64,000 nucleotides of DNA. It comes from Pseudomonas huaxiensis (GTDB lineage: Bacteria; Pseudomonadota; Gammaproteobacteria; Pseudomonadales; Pseudomonadaceae). Location: contig NZ_QKVL01000007.1 in the NCBI RefSeq assembly GCF_003231275.1, positions 1 through 64,000 of the forward strand, given 5' to 3'. Below are positions 56,444 to 64,000 of this stretch, piece by piece; positions within the stretch are counted from its first letter, which is position 1; the number at the start of each line of letters is the position of its first letter. The notes beneath the pieces were generated by a model. That model was not told the origin of the DNA, did no database searches, and saw only the letters and a program-made list of their open reading frames with translations. The position numbers were made by a program, and so were the translations under genes.

Positions 56444-56977
56444 TTACAGGTCCGCGTCTTCCACCACGCGTACCTTGCCGGCCTCCATGGCGTAGGCGGC
56501 ATCGGCCATGTCATTGCTGACCTTCTCGACTTTCAGGGTGCCGCTGACCCACAGCGGCGTGTAGATATCGTCCAGCTTCACACCCTTGGGATAGCGCACC
56601 AGCACCAATTGGTTGGGCGGTGGCGGCGGCACATGGATGCAAGCGCCCGGATACGGAACGAGGAAGAACAGGGTACTGTTGCCCTTGGCATCGGACTCCA
56701 GCGGCACCGGGTAACCACCCAACCGGATCGACTTGCCGTTCATCGCCGCAACGGTTTTGGTCGAGTACATCACCGCGGGCAAGCCCTTGCTCTGCTTCAT
56801 GCCGCCCTTGTCGGTGAAGGTGCCTTGGGCTTCAGGTGAGTTGTGGTCGATTTCTGGCATCTCTTCCAGCGCTTTCTGATCCGACTTGGGCATCAGCTCC
56901 AACCAGTCGGTTTCAGGCAGTTCGGCCCGGGCGAGAGTGCTGCACAGCAGCAGCGGAATGAGGAATAACGCACGCAT
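56444..56977 (-). CDS. DUF3299-type periplasmic protein
   Basis: This 177-residue protein has a signal peptide (MRALFLIPLLLCSTLARA) and the DUF3299 pattern: KSIRLGGYPVPLESDAKG, FFLVPYPGACIHVPPPPPNQ and GTLKVEKVSNDMADAAYAMEA. The invariant GACIHVPPPPPNQ motif is typical. Its function is not established, though the family is often linked to metal or lipoprotein export genes. I start at the ATG at 56977 because residues 1-13 of the longer frame do not fit a signal. A gene for a small membrane protein lies upstream on the same strand. Confidence 0.9.
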   Translation of the reverse strand: MRALFLIPLLLCSTLARAELPETDWLELMPKSDQKALEEMPEIDHNSPEAQGTFTDKGGMKQSKGLPAVMYSTKTVAAMNGKSIRLGGYPVPLESDAKGNSTLFFLVPYPGACIHVPPPPPNQLVLVRYPKGVKLDDIYTPLWVSGTLKVEKVSNDMADAAYAMEAGKVRVVEDADL

Positions 56978-57028
56978 GAAAAATGCTCGGCAACCGTCGG
57001 AAAAGTTGCCGAGCATTCTATCCCGCCA

Positions 57029-57274
57029 TCAGCTTTTTTTGATGAATCCGTAGATCACCAGAAGAATGATCGCGCCCACCAGCGCACCGAGGAACCCGGC
57101 TGCCTGGCCCGCCTGGTAAATCCCCAGGGCCTGGCCACCGTAGGTCGCGGCCAACGAGCCGCCGATACCGAGGAGGATGGTCATGATCCAGCCCATGCTG
57201 TCGTCGCCGGGCTTGAGAAAGCGCGCCAGCAAGCCAACGATGAGGCCGATGAAGATGGTTCCGATGATTCCCAT
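57029..57274 (-). CDS. GlsB/YeaQ/YmgE family membrane protein
   Basis: This is an 81-residue, three-helix protein of the transglycosylase-associated family: MGIIGTIFIGLIVGLLARFLKPGDDSMGWIMTILLGIGGS in overlapping parts, ending VGAIILLVIYGFIKKS. Members are stress-induced inner-membrane proteins. It is 51 bases upstream of the DUF3299-type gene on the same strand. Regulation is not readable from the sequence. Confidence 0.95.
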   Translation of the reverse strand: MGIIGTIFIGLIVGLLARFLKPGDDSMGWIMTILLGIGGSLAATYGGQALGIYQAGQAAGFLGALVGAIILLVIYGFIKKS

Positions 57275-57364
57275 GGCATTCCCTCTGATGTGAGTGCACT
57301 GCCAAAGCCTAGTCAGCGCTTTGGCGTCCTGCCATCAGAGGGGTGCGGAACGCAGAGGTTCAGT

Positions 57365-58447
57365 TCAACCCGCGATCAGAGCTTCAACTTGCTGGATCTT
57401 CTGCTCCAGGCTGGCCATGTCGGCGCAGCGCAGGGTGGCGTGGCCAACCTTGCGTCCGACCTTGAAGGCCTTGCCGTAGTGGTGCAGGTGGCAGTCGTCG
57501 ATCGCGACCACTTTATCCACAGGCGGAACTTCGCCGATGAAGTTGAGCATGGCGCTTTCACCGACCTTGCGGGTCGGCCCCAGCGGCAGGCCGGCAACGG
57601 CGCGCAGATGGTTCTCGAACTGGCTGCACTCGGCGCCTTCGATGGTCCAGTGCCCGGAGTTGTGGACCCGCGGCGCGATTTCGTTGGCTTTCAGGCCGCC
57701 ATCGACTTCAAAGAATTCGAAGGCCAGAACGCCGACGTAATCAAGCTGCTCAAGCACACGGCTGGCATAGTCTTCGGCGAGGGACTGCAGCGGGTGATCG
57801 CTGCTGGCTACCGACAGGCGCAGAATGCCGCTTTCGTGGGTGTTGTGGACCAGCGGGTAGAAGCGGGTTTCGCCATCCCGTGCACGCACGGCAACCAGCG
57901 AGACTTCACCGGTGAACGGCACGAAACCTTCCAGCAGGCACGGCACACTGCCCAGCTCGGCGAACGTGCCAATCACGTCGGCCGGGGTGCGCAGCACTTT
58001 CTGACCCTTGCCGTCGTAACCCAGGGTGCGGGTTTTCAACACGGCTGGCAGACCGATGCTGGCCACGGCGTTTTCCAGGTCGGCTTGCGACTGGATATCG
58101 GCGAAGGCCGGGGTCGGGATGCCCAGGTCTTTGAACATGCTCTTCTCGAACCAGCGGTCGCGAGCGATGCGCAGGGCTTCGGCGCTCGGGTAGACCGGCA
58201 CGAACTGCGACAGGAACGCCACGGTCTCGGCCGGAACGCTTTCGAATTCGAAGGTCACCAGATCGACTTCATCGGCCAGTTGGCGCAGATGATCCTGGTC
58301 GCCATAGTCGGCACGCAGGTGCTCGCCCAATGGCGCGGCGCAGGCGTCTGGCGCCGGGTCGAGGAAGGCGAAGTTCATGCCCAGCGGGGTGCCCGCCAGA
58401 GCCAGCATGCGGCCGAGCTGGCCGCCACCGATTACACCGATTTTCAT
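57365..58447 (-). CDS. purK: 5-(carboxyamino)imidazole ribonucleotide synthase
   Basis: The 360-residue ATP-grasp enzyme begins MKIGVIGGGQLGRMLALAG and has the KTRTLGYDGKGQKVLR ATP loop and FEFFEVDGGLKANEIAPRVHNSGH at the Mg site in overlapping parts. It converts AIR, ATP and bicarbonate to N5-CAIR in purine synthesis. It lies 10 bases downstream of purE, its usual partner, as one operon. The in-frame extension to 58753 runs through purE and is not real. Confidence 0.98.
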   Translation of the reverse strand: MKIGVIGGGQLGRMLALAGTPLGMNFAFLDPAPDACAAPLGEHLRADYGDQDHLRQLADEVDLVTFEFESVPAETVAFLSQFVPVYPSAEALRIARDRWFEKSMFKDLGIPTPAFADIQSQADLENAVASIGLPAVLKTRTLGYDGKGQKVLRTPADVIGTFAELGSVPCLLEGFVPFTGEVSLVAVRARDGETRFYPLVHNTHESGILRLSVASSDHPLQSLAEDYASRVLEQLDYVGVLAFEFFEVDGGLKANEIAPRVHNSGHWTIEGAECSQFENHLRAVAGLPLGPTRKVGESAMLNFIGEVPPVDKVVAIDDCHLHHYGKAFKVGRKVGHATLRCADMASLEQKIQQVEALIAG

Positions 58448-58457
58448 GCGTGTGACC

Positions 58458-58949
58458 TCAGGCCTGGCGTGGATCTGGGTTGTCCAGAACGCTGTCTGTC
58501 TGTTCTGCGCGGAACTGCTTGAGCACGGCGTGGAACTGCGGGTGCTTGGCCCCCAGAATGCTCGCCGAGAGCAGTGCTGCGTTGATCGCGCCAGCCTTGC
58601 CGATTGCCAGGGTCGCCACCGGAATGCCGGCGGGCATCTGAACGATCGACAGCAGCGAATCGACACCCGACAGCATCGACGACTGCACCGGAACGCCCAG
58701 CACGGGCAGGTGAGTCTTGGCGGCGCACATGCCTGGCAAGTGGGCAGCGCCACCCGCTCCGGCGATGATCACCTCGATGCCGCGGCCTTCGGCCTCTTCA
58801 GCGTACTGGAACAGCAGGTCCGGAGTGCGGTGGGCGGACACCACCTTCACTTCGTAGGGAATGCCGAGTTTTTCCAGCATATCGGCGGTGTGGCTAAGGG
58901 TGGACCAATCGGACTTGGAGCCCATGATCACGCCAACCAGTGCACTCAT
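58458..58949 (-). CDS. purE: N5-carboxyaminoimidazole ribonucleotide mutase
   Basis: The 163-residue mutase shows [37 protein letters not shown] and [24 protein letters not shown], with the active-site His in SAHR. It converts N5-CAIR to CAIR. It is first in the purE-purK operon and is preceded by a leader with two hairpins (58993-59055). Confidence 0.98.
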   Translation of the reverse strand: MSALVGVIMGSKSDWSTLSHTADMLEKLGIPYEVKVVSAHRTPDLLFQYAEEAEGRGIEVIIAGAGGAAHLPGMCAAKTHLPVLGVPVQSSMLSGVDSLLSIVQMPAGIPVATLAIGKAGAINAALLSASILGAKHPQFHAVLKQFRAEQTDSVLDNPDPRQA

Positions 58950-58992
58950 CGTCGAGCCTCTCCTGTAAGCGTCTTCCGACGCACCAAAAGCA

Positions 58993-59055
58993 ACGAGCCA
59001 CGCGGGAAGACCGGCGTGGCTCGTCATACGGATTCTGAATCGACCGACTGGTCGA
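58993..59055 (-). promoter_or_regulatory. Structured leader of purE-purK
   Basis: A 11-bp stem ACGAGCCACGC/GCGTGGCTCGT (58993-59003 with 59014-59024) is preceded in the transcript by a 6-bp stem TCGACC/GGTCGA (59040-59055). A TTTT lies 3 bases after the larger stem, so attenuation is possible. The transcript should start near 59058, after TATAAT at 59065-59070. Confidence 0.6.
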
Positions 59056-59064
59056 AGGCGCGGG

Positions 59065-59070
59065 ATTATA
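59065..59070 (-). promoter_or_regulatory. -10 element of purE-purK
   Basis: A perfect TATAAT lies 115 bases upstream of purE on the minus strand. No good -35 is seen at 16-18 bases spacing, so an activator or an extended region may be used. Confidence 0.5.
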
Positions 59071-59204
59071 GCGCAATGAGGAGCAAAGCGCCCAGCCCCG
59101 TCGCGATGTGCGGCCATTGCCACGCTGCTGGGCTTCCAGATGCTTTGGCTCCGGGGCTTGGCGGTACGGTGGAGTCACCGCACACCGACGTCAAGGATGA
59201 CACC

Positions 59205-59846
59205 ATGAACAACTCGCTGTTTCCCGCCTTGCCACTGGCTCTAAGCCTGACGCTCAGCGCACCGCCCGTCAGTGCCGACGCCGCTCCGACGCTGACCATC
59301 TGGGTTTTTCCCCACGACGAACTGTCTGAACTTTCAGACGAACAGTTACAAAAAAACTACTTCGATGCCTGGGTGGACGAAATGAGCCAGATCACCAGCT
59401 TGCCGGTTGCCCTGCGTTTCAAGCGGCGTATTCCCGGCCTCACCGATATGGCTTACCAGGGGCTGACGTCCTCCACCGCGCTATCGGTCTGGACCGACGC
59501 GGCCTGGACCTGGCGGCGTCAACAGAACAGCCCGGGTGGAGCCATCGACAACAAGTACCTGCTACTGACCCGCGATGAACTGGAACTCCAGGGCAAAGAC
59601 AGCATTTCTGGCGTGGCCTACCAAACGGGTCATTCGGCGATTGCCTCGCTGAATTCGTTTGCCACTGTGGGACATGAACTGGGCCATACGCTGAGCGCTA
59701 CCCATGAGCAGTCCCACGTCAATTTCAATGGCTGGTTCTGCGAGACCTATATGTTCCCCCAGCCATTTGGCCTTCGCTCCAACTGTTATCGCTACTCCGA
59801 TGAAAATCGGCAGAGCATCGCCAATTACCTGAAACGGCTGCAGTGA
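59205..59846 (+). CDS. Secreted metzincin-like zinc metalloprotease
   Basis: This 213-residue protein has a signal peptide (about 1-25) and a zinc-binding motif HELGHTLSATHE at 157-168. It matches HExxHxxGxxH except that Gly is Ser (S164). A candidate Met-turn CETYMFP follows at 179-185, so the overall pattern is metzincin-like. Cys179 and Cys194 may form a disulfide. The start at 59205 follows AAGGATGACACC. It stands alone between the divergent purE promoter and the convergent LysR gene. Neither family nor substrate is known to me; M72-type or reprolysin-like are the nearest themes. Confidence 0.75.
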   Translation: MNNSLFPALPLALSLTLSAPPVSADAAPTLTIWVFPHDELSELSDEQLQKNYFDAWVDEMSQITSLPVALRFKRRIPGLTDMAYQGLTSSTALSVWTDAAWTWRRQQNSPGGAIDNKYLLLTRDELELQGKDSISGVAYQTGHSAIASLNSFATVGHELGHTLSATHEQSHVNFNGWFCETYMFPQPFGLRSNCYRYSDENRQSIANYLKRLQ

Positions 59847-59853
59847 TGACGGT

Positions 59854-60762
59854 TCAGGGCTGCTCTTGCGTCCCGGACTCAAGTTTGCGCCAGAGCAGTC
59901 GCACATTGGCCTTGCGCACCAGCGCACAGCGATACAGGCGTATCTCCAGTGGCACATGCCACTGGGGACCGCCACAAATCACCAGCTCACCACGCTCCAG
60001 TTCCGCCCGCGCCGACAGGCTCGGCACCCAGGCAATGCCCAGGCCTTCCAGGGCCATGCCCTTGAGGCTGTCGGCCATCGCGGTTTCATAGATAGTGGTA
60101 AAGCGCAGGTTGCGCTGGCGCAGCAGCAGGTTCACCGAGCGACCAAGAAAAGCCCCGGCGCTATACGCCAGCAGCGGCACACTGGCCTCGCCTTCGAGAT
60201 CGAACAGCGGTTTGCCGTCCGGGCCCGCCGCACACACCGGGAGCATCTCGGTGTTGCCCAGGTGCAGCGACGGGAAAATTTCCGCATCCATCTGCAAGGC
60301 CGCATCCGGGTCGTAGAACGCCAGCATCAGATCGCACCCGCCCTCGCGCAAGGCGTGTACTGCATCGCCGACGTTGGTCGCCACCAGGCGGGTCGCTATG
60401 TTCAGGCCGTCGTTGCGCAACTGGGCGATCCAGCGCGGGAAGAATCCAAGCGCAAGTGAGTGAGCCGCGGACACCTGGATGACCTCACCCTGCCCGCCTT
60501 CAAGGTGATGCAAATGGCGGAGAACTTCGCTCAACTGGTCGACAACGGTACGGGCAGTGACGAGAAACAACTGCCCGGCGGCCGTCAGCTCGATCGGCGT
60601 GCGCGAACGGTTGACCAAGGTCAGGCCCAGCGCCGCCTCCAGGCTGCGGATGCGGCGACTGAACGCCGGCTGCGTGACGAAGCGGCGCTCGGCGGCCTGG
60701 GAAAAACTGCGGGTGGCGGCCAGGGCACTGAAATCTTCCAGCCACTTGCTTTCAACGTTCAT
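59854..60762 (-). CDS. LysR-family transcriptional regulator
   Basis: This 302-residue regulator has a helix-turn-helix at about 5-65 (WLEDFSALAATRSFSQAAERRFVTQPAFSRRIRSLEAALG in overlapping parts) and an effector domain after about 90. The ATG at 60762 follows GGAGAG; the TTG at 60765 is just an extension by one codon. It is divergent from aspA with 180 bases between and corresponds to PA5428, so it probably controls aspA and the neighbouring asparaginase. The effector is unknown; aspartate or asparagine is a reasonable guess. Confidence 0.9.
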   Translation of the reverse strand: MNVESKWLEDFSALAATRSFSQAAERRFVTQPAFSRRIRSLEAALGLTLVNRSRTPIELTAAGQLFLVTARTVVDQLSEVLRHLHHLEGGQGEVIQVSAAHSLALGFFPRWIAQLRNDGLNIATRLVATNVGDAVHALREGGCDLMLAFYDPDAALQMDAEIFPSLHLGNTEMLPVCAAGPDGKPLFDLEGEASVPLLAYSAGAFLGRSVNLLLRQRNLRFTTIYETAMADSLKGMALEGLGIAWVPSLSARAELERGELVICGGPQWHVPLEIRLYRCALVRKANVRLLWRKLESGTQEQP

Positions 60763-60942
60763 CAAAACTCTCCAAACCGCGCACCAAAATGGTACACGCT
60801 CGAACCAGGAAGAACGTCACATCAGACGTTATGCCGTTTGTGCATAGGTTAGCGTGCAACAGCATTGGCCGCAAAACAGCTTCCGCTCCTACGATTAGCG
60901 CCATTCCGGCATGTGCCGGGTTAATTCGAGATGATATCCATC

Positions 60943-62367
60943 ATGTCCGCTGCTGCATCGTTCCGCGTCGAGAAAGACCTGCTTGGTACCCTGGAAGTCC
61001 CTGCTGATGCCTACTACGGCATCCAGACCCTTCGCGCTGCCAACAACTTCCACCTCTCCGGTGTTCCGCTGTCGCACTACCCGAAGCTGGTCGTGGGCCT
61101 GGCCATGGTCAAGCAAGCCGCAGCCGACGCCAACCGTGAGCTGGGTCATCTGAGCGATGCCAAACATGCCGCCATCAGCGAGGCCTGCGCCCGCCTGATC
61201 CGAGGCGACTACCACGAGCAGTTCATCGTGGACATGATTCAAGGCGGTGCTGGTACTTCCACCAACATGAACGCCAACGAAGTCATCGCCAACATCGCAC
61301 TGGAGGCCATGGGCCACCAGAAGGGCGAGTACAAGTACCTGCACCCGAACAACGACGTGAACATGGCGCAGTCGACCAACGACGCCTATCCGACCGCGAT
61401 CCGCCTGGGTCTGCTGCTGGGTCACGACGCGCTGCTGGCCAGCCTCGACAGCCTGATCCAGGCGTTCGCTGCCAAGGGTCAAGAATTCAGCCACGTACTG
61501 AAGATGGGGCGTACCCAACTACAGGACGCGGTGCCGATGACCCTGGGCCAGGAATTCCGTGCCTTCGCCACCACCCTGACCGAAGACCTGAACCGCCTGC
61601 GCACCCTGGCACCAGAAGTGCTGACCGAAGTGAACCTGGGTGGTACCGCCATCGGTACCGGCATCAACGCCGACCCGGGCTACCAGGCCCTGGCCGTTCA
61701 GCGCCTGGCAACCATCAGCGGCCAGCCGCTGGTACCGGCCGCCGACCTGATCGAAGCCACCTCGGACATGGGCGCCTTCGTCCTGTTCTCCGGCATGCTC
61801 AAGCGCACCGCGGTCAAGCTGTCGAAGATCTGCAACGACCTGCGCCTGCTGTCCAGCGGCCCACGCACCGGCATCAACGAGATCAACCTGCCGGCTCGCC
61901 AGCCAGGCAGCTCGATCATGCCAGGCAAGGTCAACCCGGTTATCCCGGAAGCCGTCAACCAGGTTGCCTTCGCCATCATGGGCAACGACCTGGCCCTGAC
62001 CATCGCTGCCGAAGGCGGTCAACTGCAACTGAACGTGATGGAGCCGCTGATCGCCTACAAGATCTTCGACTCGATCCGCCTGCTGCAGCGCGCCATGGAC
62101 ATGCTGCGTGAGCACTGCATCGTCGGCATCACCGCCAACGAACAGCGCTGCCGTGAACTGGTCGAACACTCGATCGGCCTGGTCACCGCCCTGAACCCTT
62201 ACATCGGCTACGAAAACGCCACCCGTATCGCCCGCATCGCCCTGGAAAGTGGCCGCGGCGTGCTGGAACTGGTGCGCGAAGAAGGCCTGCTGGACGAAGC
62301 GATGCTCAACGACATCCTGCGTCCGGAAAACATGATTGCTCCGCGTCTGGTTCCGCTGAAGGCGTAA
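60943..62367 (+). CDS. aspA: Aspartate ammonia-lyase
   Basis: The 474-residue fumarase/aspartase superfamily enzyme contains the substrate loop SIMPGKVNPVIPE, with NAGGTSTNMN-like stretch QGGAGTSTNMNANEVIAN and TNDAYPTAIR. It splits aspartate to fumarate and ammonia. I use the ATG at 60943 because the protein then has the usual length; an in-frame ATG lies at 60931. The pair aspA-asparaginase gives asparagine to aspartate to fumarate. A strong terminator follows. Confidence 0.95.
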   Translation: MSAAASFRVEKDLLGTLEVPADAYYGIQTLRAANNFHLSGVPLSHYPKLVVGLAMVKQAAADANRELGHLSDAKHAAISEACARLIRGDYHEQFIVDMIQGGAGTSTNMNANEVIANIALEAMGHQKGEYKYLHPNNDVNMAQSTNDAYPTAIRLGLLLGHDALLASLDSLIQAFAAKGQEFSHVLKMGRTQLQDAVPMTLGQEFRAFATTLTEDLNRLRTLAPEVLTEVNLGGTAIGTGINADPGYQALAVQRLATISGQPLVPAADLIEATSDMGAFVLFSGMLKRTAVKLSKICNDLRLLSSGPRTGINEINLPARQPGSSIMPGKVNPVIPEAVNQVAFAIMGNDLALTIAAEGGQLQLNVMEPLIAYKIFDSIRLLQRAMDMLREHCIVGITANEQRCRELVEHSIGLVTALNPYIGYENATRIARIALESGRGVLELVREEGLLDEAMLNDILRPENMIAPRLVPLKA

Positions 62368-62421
62368 CCCGCGCAACAAACCGTCTCACCAGGTCGAGGG
62401 ACTAGACACCTCTCACCTTTT

Positions 62422-62457
62422 GAGGGCCCAGGGCTAAACCCCGGGCCCTTTTTTTTA
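62422..62457 (+). terminator. Terminator of aspA
   Basis: AGGGCCCAGGG and CCCGGGCCCT pair (one bulge) around CTAAAC and run into TTTTTTTT, 55 bases after the aspA stop. Confidence 0.92.
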
Positions 62458-62556
62458 TTCTGACGAAAGCCCCCTCCCTTCAATCCGCCTGACAGCTCTC
62501 CACCGGATGTCGTACTGTTCCCCGCCACGAACAAGACCGACCATGGAGAATGGCGC

Positions 62557-63552
62557 ATGACTTCGGCGTCCGCACGACCCGCCCGCAGCATCATGGTGCT
62601 GTATACCGGTGGCACCATCGGCATGCAGACCGGTGCCCACGGCCTGACCCCCGCCTCCGGCTTCGAGCAGCGCATGCGCGCGCAACTGAGCGGATCGGGT
62701 CGCCTCGCACCCTGGCGTTTCCGCGAAATGACGCCGCTGATCGACAGCGCCAACATGACCCCGCAGTACTGGCTGCGACTGCGCACGGCGATCATCGAAG
62801 CGATCGACTCTGGCTCCGATGCGGTGCTGATCCTGCATGGCACCGACACCCTGGCCTACAGCGCCGCGGCAATGAGCTTTCAACTGCTCGGGCTGGATGC
62901 CCCCGTGCTGTTCACCGGCTCCATGCTGCCGGCGGGCGTAGACGACAGCGATGCCTGGGAAAACCTCACCGGCGCGCTGCAAGCCCTGACTGATGGCCAG
63001 GCGCCCGGCGTACAGCTCTATTTCCACGGTGAACTGCTGGCACCAAGCCGCACCGCCAAGGTCCGCAGCTCTGGCCGGCACCCCTTCGTCATGCTCAAAC
63101 GCAACAGTACCGCGACTTCATCGCCACCCCTGCTCGCCGCCCTGGATTATCGCCAGCCGAAACAGGTAGCGAATGTCGTCGTCCTGCCGCTGGTGCCGGG
63201 CTTTTCTGCGCAGGTGCTGAGGGCGGTGATCAACACCGGCGCCCGCGGGGTGATCCTCGAATGCTTCGGCAGCGGCACCGGACCGGGCGACAACCCGGAC
63301 TTTCTTGCCGCCCTCGACGAGGCCCGCGCCAGCGGCGTGGTGGTGGTCGCGGTCAGCCAGTGCCATGAAGGCGGGGTCGAGCTGGATATCTACGAAGCCG
63401 GCAGCAAATTGCGCCAAGCTGGCGTGTTGTCTGGCGGCGGCATGACCCGCGAAACAGCGTTCGGCAAGCTGCAGTTGCTGCTCGGTGCCGGGCTGCCGTT
63501 GGACGAAGTGCGCCGTCTGGTGGAAGTGGATTTGGCCGGCGAGCTGCGTTGA
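62557..63552 (+). CDS. Type I L-asparaginase
   Basis: The 331-residue cytoplasmic asparaginase of the AnsA type has the nucleophile Thr in YTGGTIGM (T17), the second active-site motif HGTDT at 94-98, and PVLFTGSMLPAGVDDSDAWEN in overlapping parts. It hydrolyses asparagine to aspartate and ammonia, feeding AspA encoded just upstream. No signal peptide is present, so it is not the periplasmic type II enzyme. It lies 189 bases downstream of aspA, beyond its terminator, so it has its own promoter. Confidence 0.93.
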   Translation: MTSASARPARSIMVLYTGGTIGMQTGAHGLTPASGFEQRMRAQLSGSGRLAPWRFREMTPLIDSANMTPQYWLRLRTAIIEAIDSGSDAVLILHGTDTLAYSAAAMSFQLLGLDAPVLFTGSMLPAGVDDSDAWENLTGALQALTDGQAPGVQLYFHGELLAPSRTAKVRSSGRHPFVMLKRNSTATSSPPLLAALDYRQPKQVANVVVLPLVPGFSAQVLRAVINTGARGVILECFGSGTGPGDNPDFLAALDEARASGVVVVAVSQCHEGGVELDIYEAGSKLRQAGVLSGGGMTRETAFGKLQLLLGAGLPLDEVRRLVEVDLAGELR

Positions 63553-63603
63553 AGGCACACAATTTGCTCGCTCACCGATCAGCCCAATAGCCGGACACAG
63601 CGC

Positions 63604-64000
63604 ATGCTGCATTCACACCTGACCACCCTGAACGCGGTTTCCCTGGTGCTCCAGGCCTTCCAGAGCCAGGGCCTGGACGACGATTCGCTGCTCAAGGGCA
63701 GCGGCATCAGCCCGGCGGACCTGGGGCGCGCCGACCCGCGCATCACCACCCGCCAGGAGATGCAGGTGTGCGCCAATGCGGTGGCCCGGCGCCGTGAGAT
63801 CGGCCTGGAACTGGGCCGGCGGATGCATATTTCGTCCTACGGCATGCTCGGCTATGCCCTGCTCTCCAGTGCCACCTTAGGTGACGCGTTACGTCTGGCG
63901 CTGCGTTATCCCGCGCTTCTGGGAACACTTTTCCAGCTGCGCCTGATCGAGGACGGCGAGCGTATCTGGTTCAGCGCCAGCGGCTACCGCGAAGAACCAC
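63604..64000 (+). CDS. AraC-family regulator, 3' end outside the window
   Basis: This frame starts at the ATG at 63604 and runs open to the window edge (132 codons visible). The visible part (MLHSHLTTLNAVSLVLQAF, then GLELGRRMHISSYGMLGYALLSSATLGDALRLALRY in overlapping parts) is the arabinose-binding-like N-terminal domain seen in OruR-type AraC regulators; the DNA-binding C-terminus is beyond the window. It follows the asparaginase gene by 51 bases on the same strand and could control amino-acid catabolism. The effector is unknown. Confidence 0.85.
   Translation, partial: MLHSHLTTLNAVSLVLQAFQSQGLDDDSLLKGSGISPADLGRADPRITTRQEMQVCANAVARRREIGLELGRRMHISSYGMLGYALLSSATLGDALRLALRYPALLGTLFQLRLIEDGERIWFSASGYREEP

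Noticed and set aside
57365..58753. Long version of purK reaching into purE
   Set aside because: The first 102 residues are an out-of-frame reading of purE and do not resemble an ATP-grasp N-terminus; MKIGVIGGG at 58447 is the known start.

Overview
The window is chromosomal DNA of a fluorescent-group Pseudomonas (P. fluorescens / P. putida relatives). The evidence is high GC, dense GC3-rich genes and a gene order that follows P. aeruginosa PA5311-PA5369 and then PA5425-PA5429: kauB-like, rpmG-rpmB, radC, coaBC, dut, algC, argB, pyrE, crc, rph, yicC, gmk, rpoZ, spoT, ridA, exbBD-tonB, oxyR, recG, hupB, rubredoxin system, ubiCA, phoBR, pst-phoU, purEK and aspA. I see no rRNA, tRNA, insertion sequence, prophage or CRISPR array. 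Comparisons to P. aeruginosa and P. putida are from memory, not from a search.

Layout. 0.1-4.4 kb: an MFS transporter, a polyamine-type aldehyde dehydrogenase, a divergent cupin gene, then two tandem copies of an unrecognised small-protein gene, each with its own leader and terminator. 4.4-17.6 kb: housekeeping genes (ribosomal proteins L33/L28, an orphan peptide-binding protein, RadC, CoA, dUTP, sugar-phosphate and arginine biosynthesis, a three-lipoprotein operon, pyrE, crc, rph, yicC, gmk). 17.7-24.3 kb: a gamma-glutamyl-polyamine catabolic cluster (permease, amidotransferase, aldehyde dehydrogenase, glutamine-synthetase-like ligase, LysR regulator) placed between gmk and rpoZ. 24.4-40.4 kb: rpoZ-spoT-ridA, a lipoprotein, an epimerase, the TonB energising operon, oxyR-recG, an HDOD protein, HU, rubredoxin and its reductase, and ubiC-ubiA.

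40.4-53.4 kb is the phosphate regulon: phoB-phoR, a CBS-domain transporter, an M23 peptidase, a response regulator, phoU, pstBAC and pstS. PhoB boxes precede phoB, pstS and pstC, all with a 10-bp gap to the -10. The pstC promoter is so close to the gene that its transcript should be leaderless or nearly so. 53.4-64 kb: an MHS transporter, a thioesterase, a mutarotase, two small envelope proteins, purK-purE with a structured leader, a secreted metzincin-like protein, and an asparagine/aspartate catabolic group (LysR, aspA, type I asparaginase) ending in a truncated AraC-family gene.

The least explained parts are the tandem small-protein genes at 3.6-4.4 kb, the metzincin-like protein at 59.2 kb, the three-lipoprotein operon at 11.8-13.6 kb, and the pstC promoter. 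REP-type inverted repeats and a second family of AAGCTTCAAG-type repeats lie in intergenic gaps.
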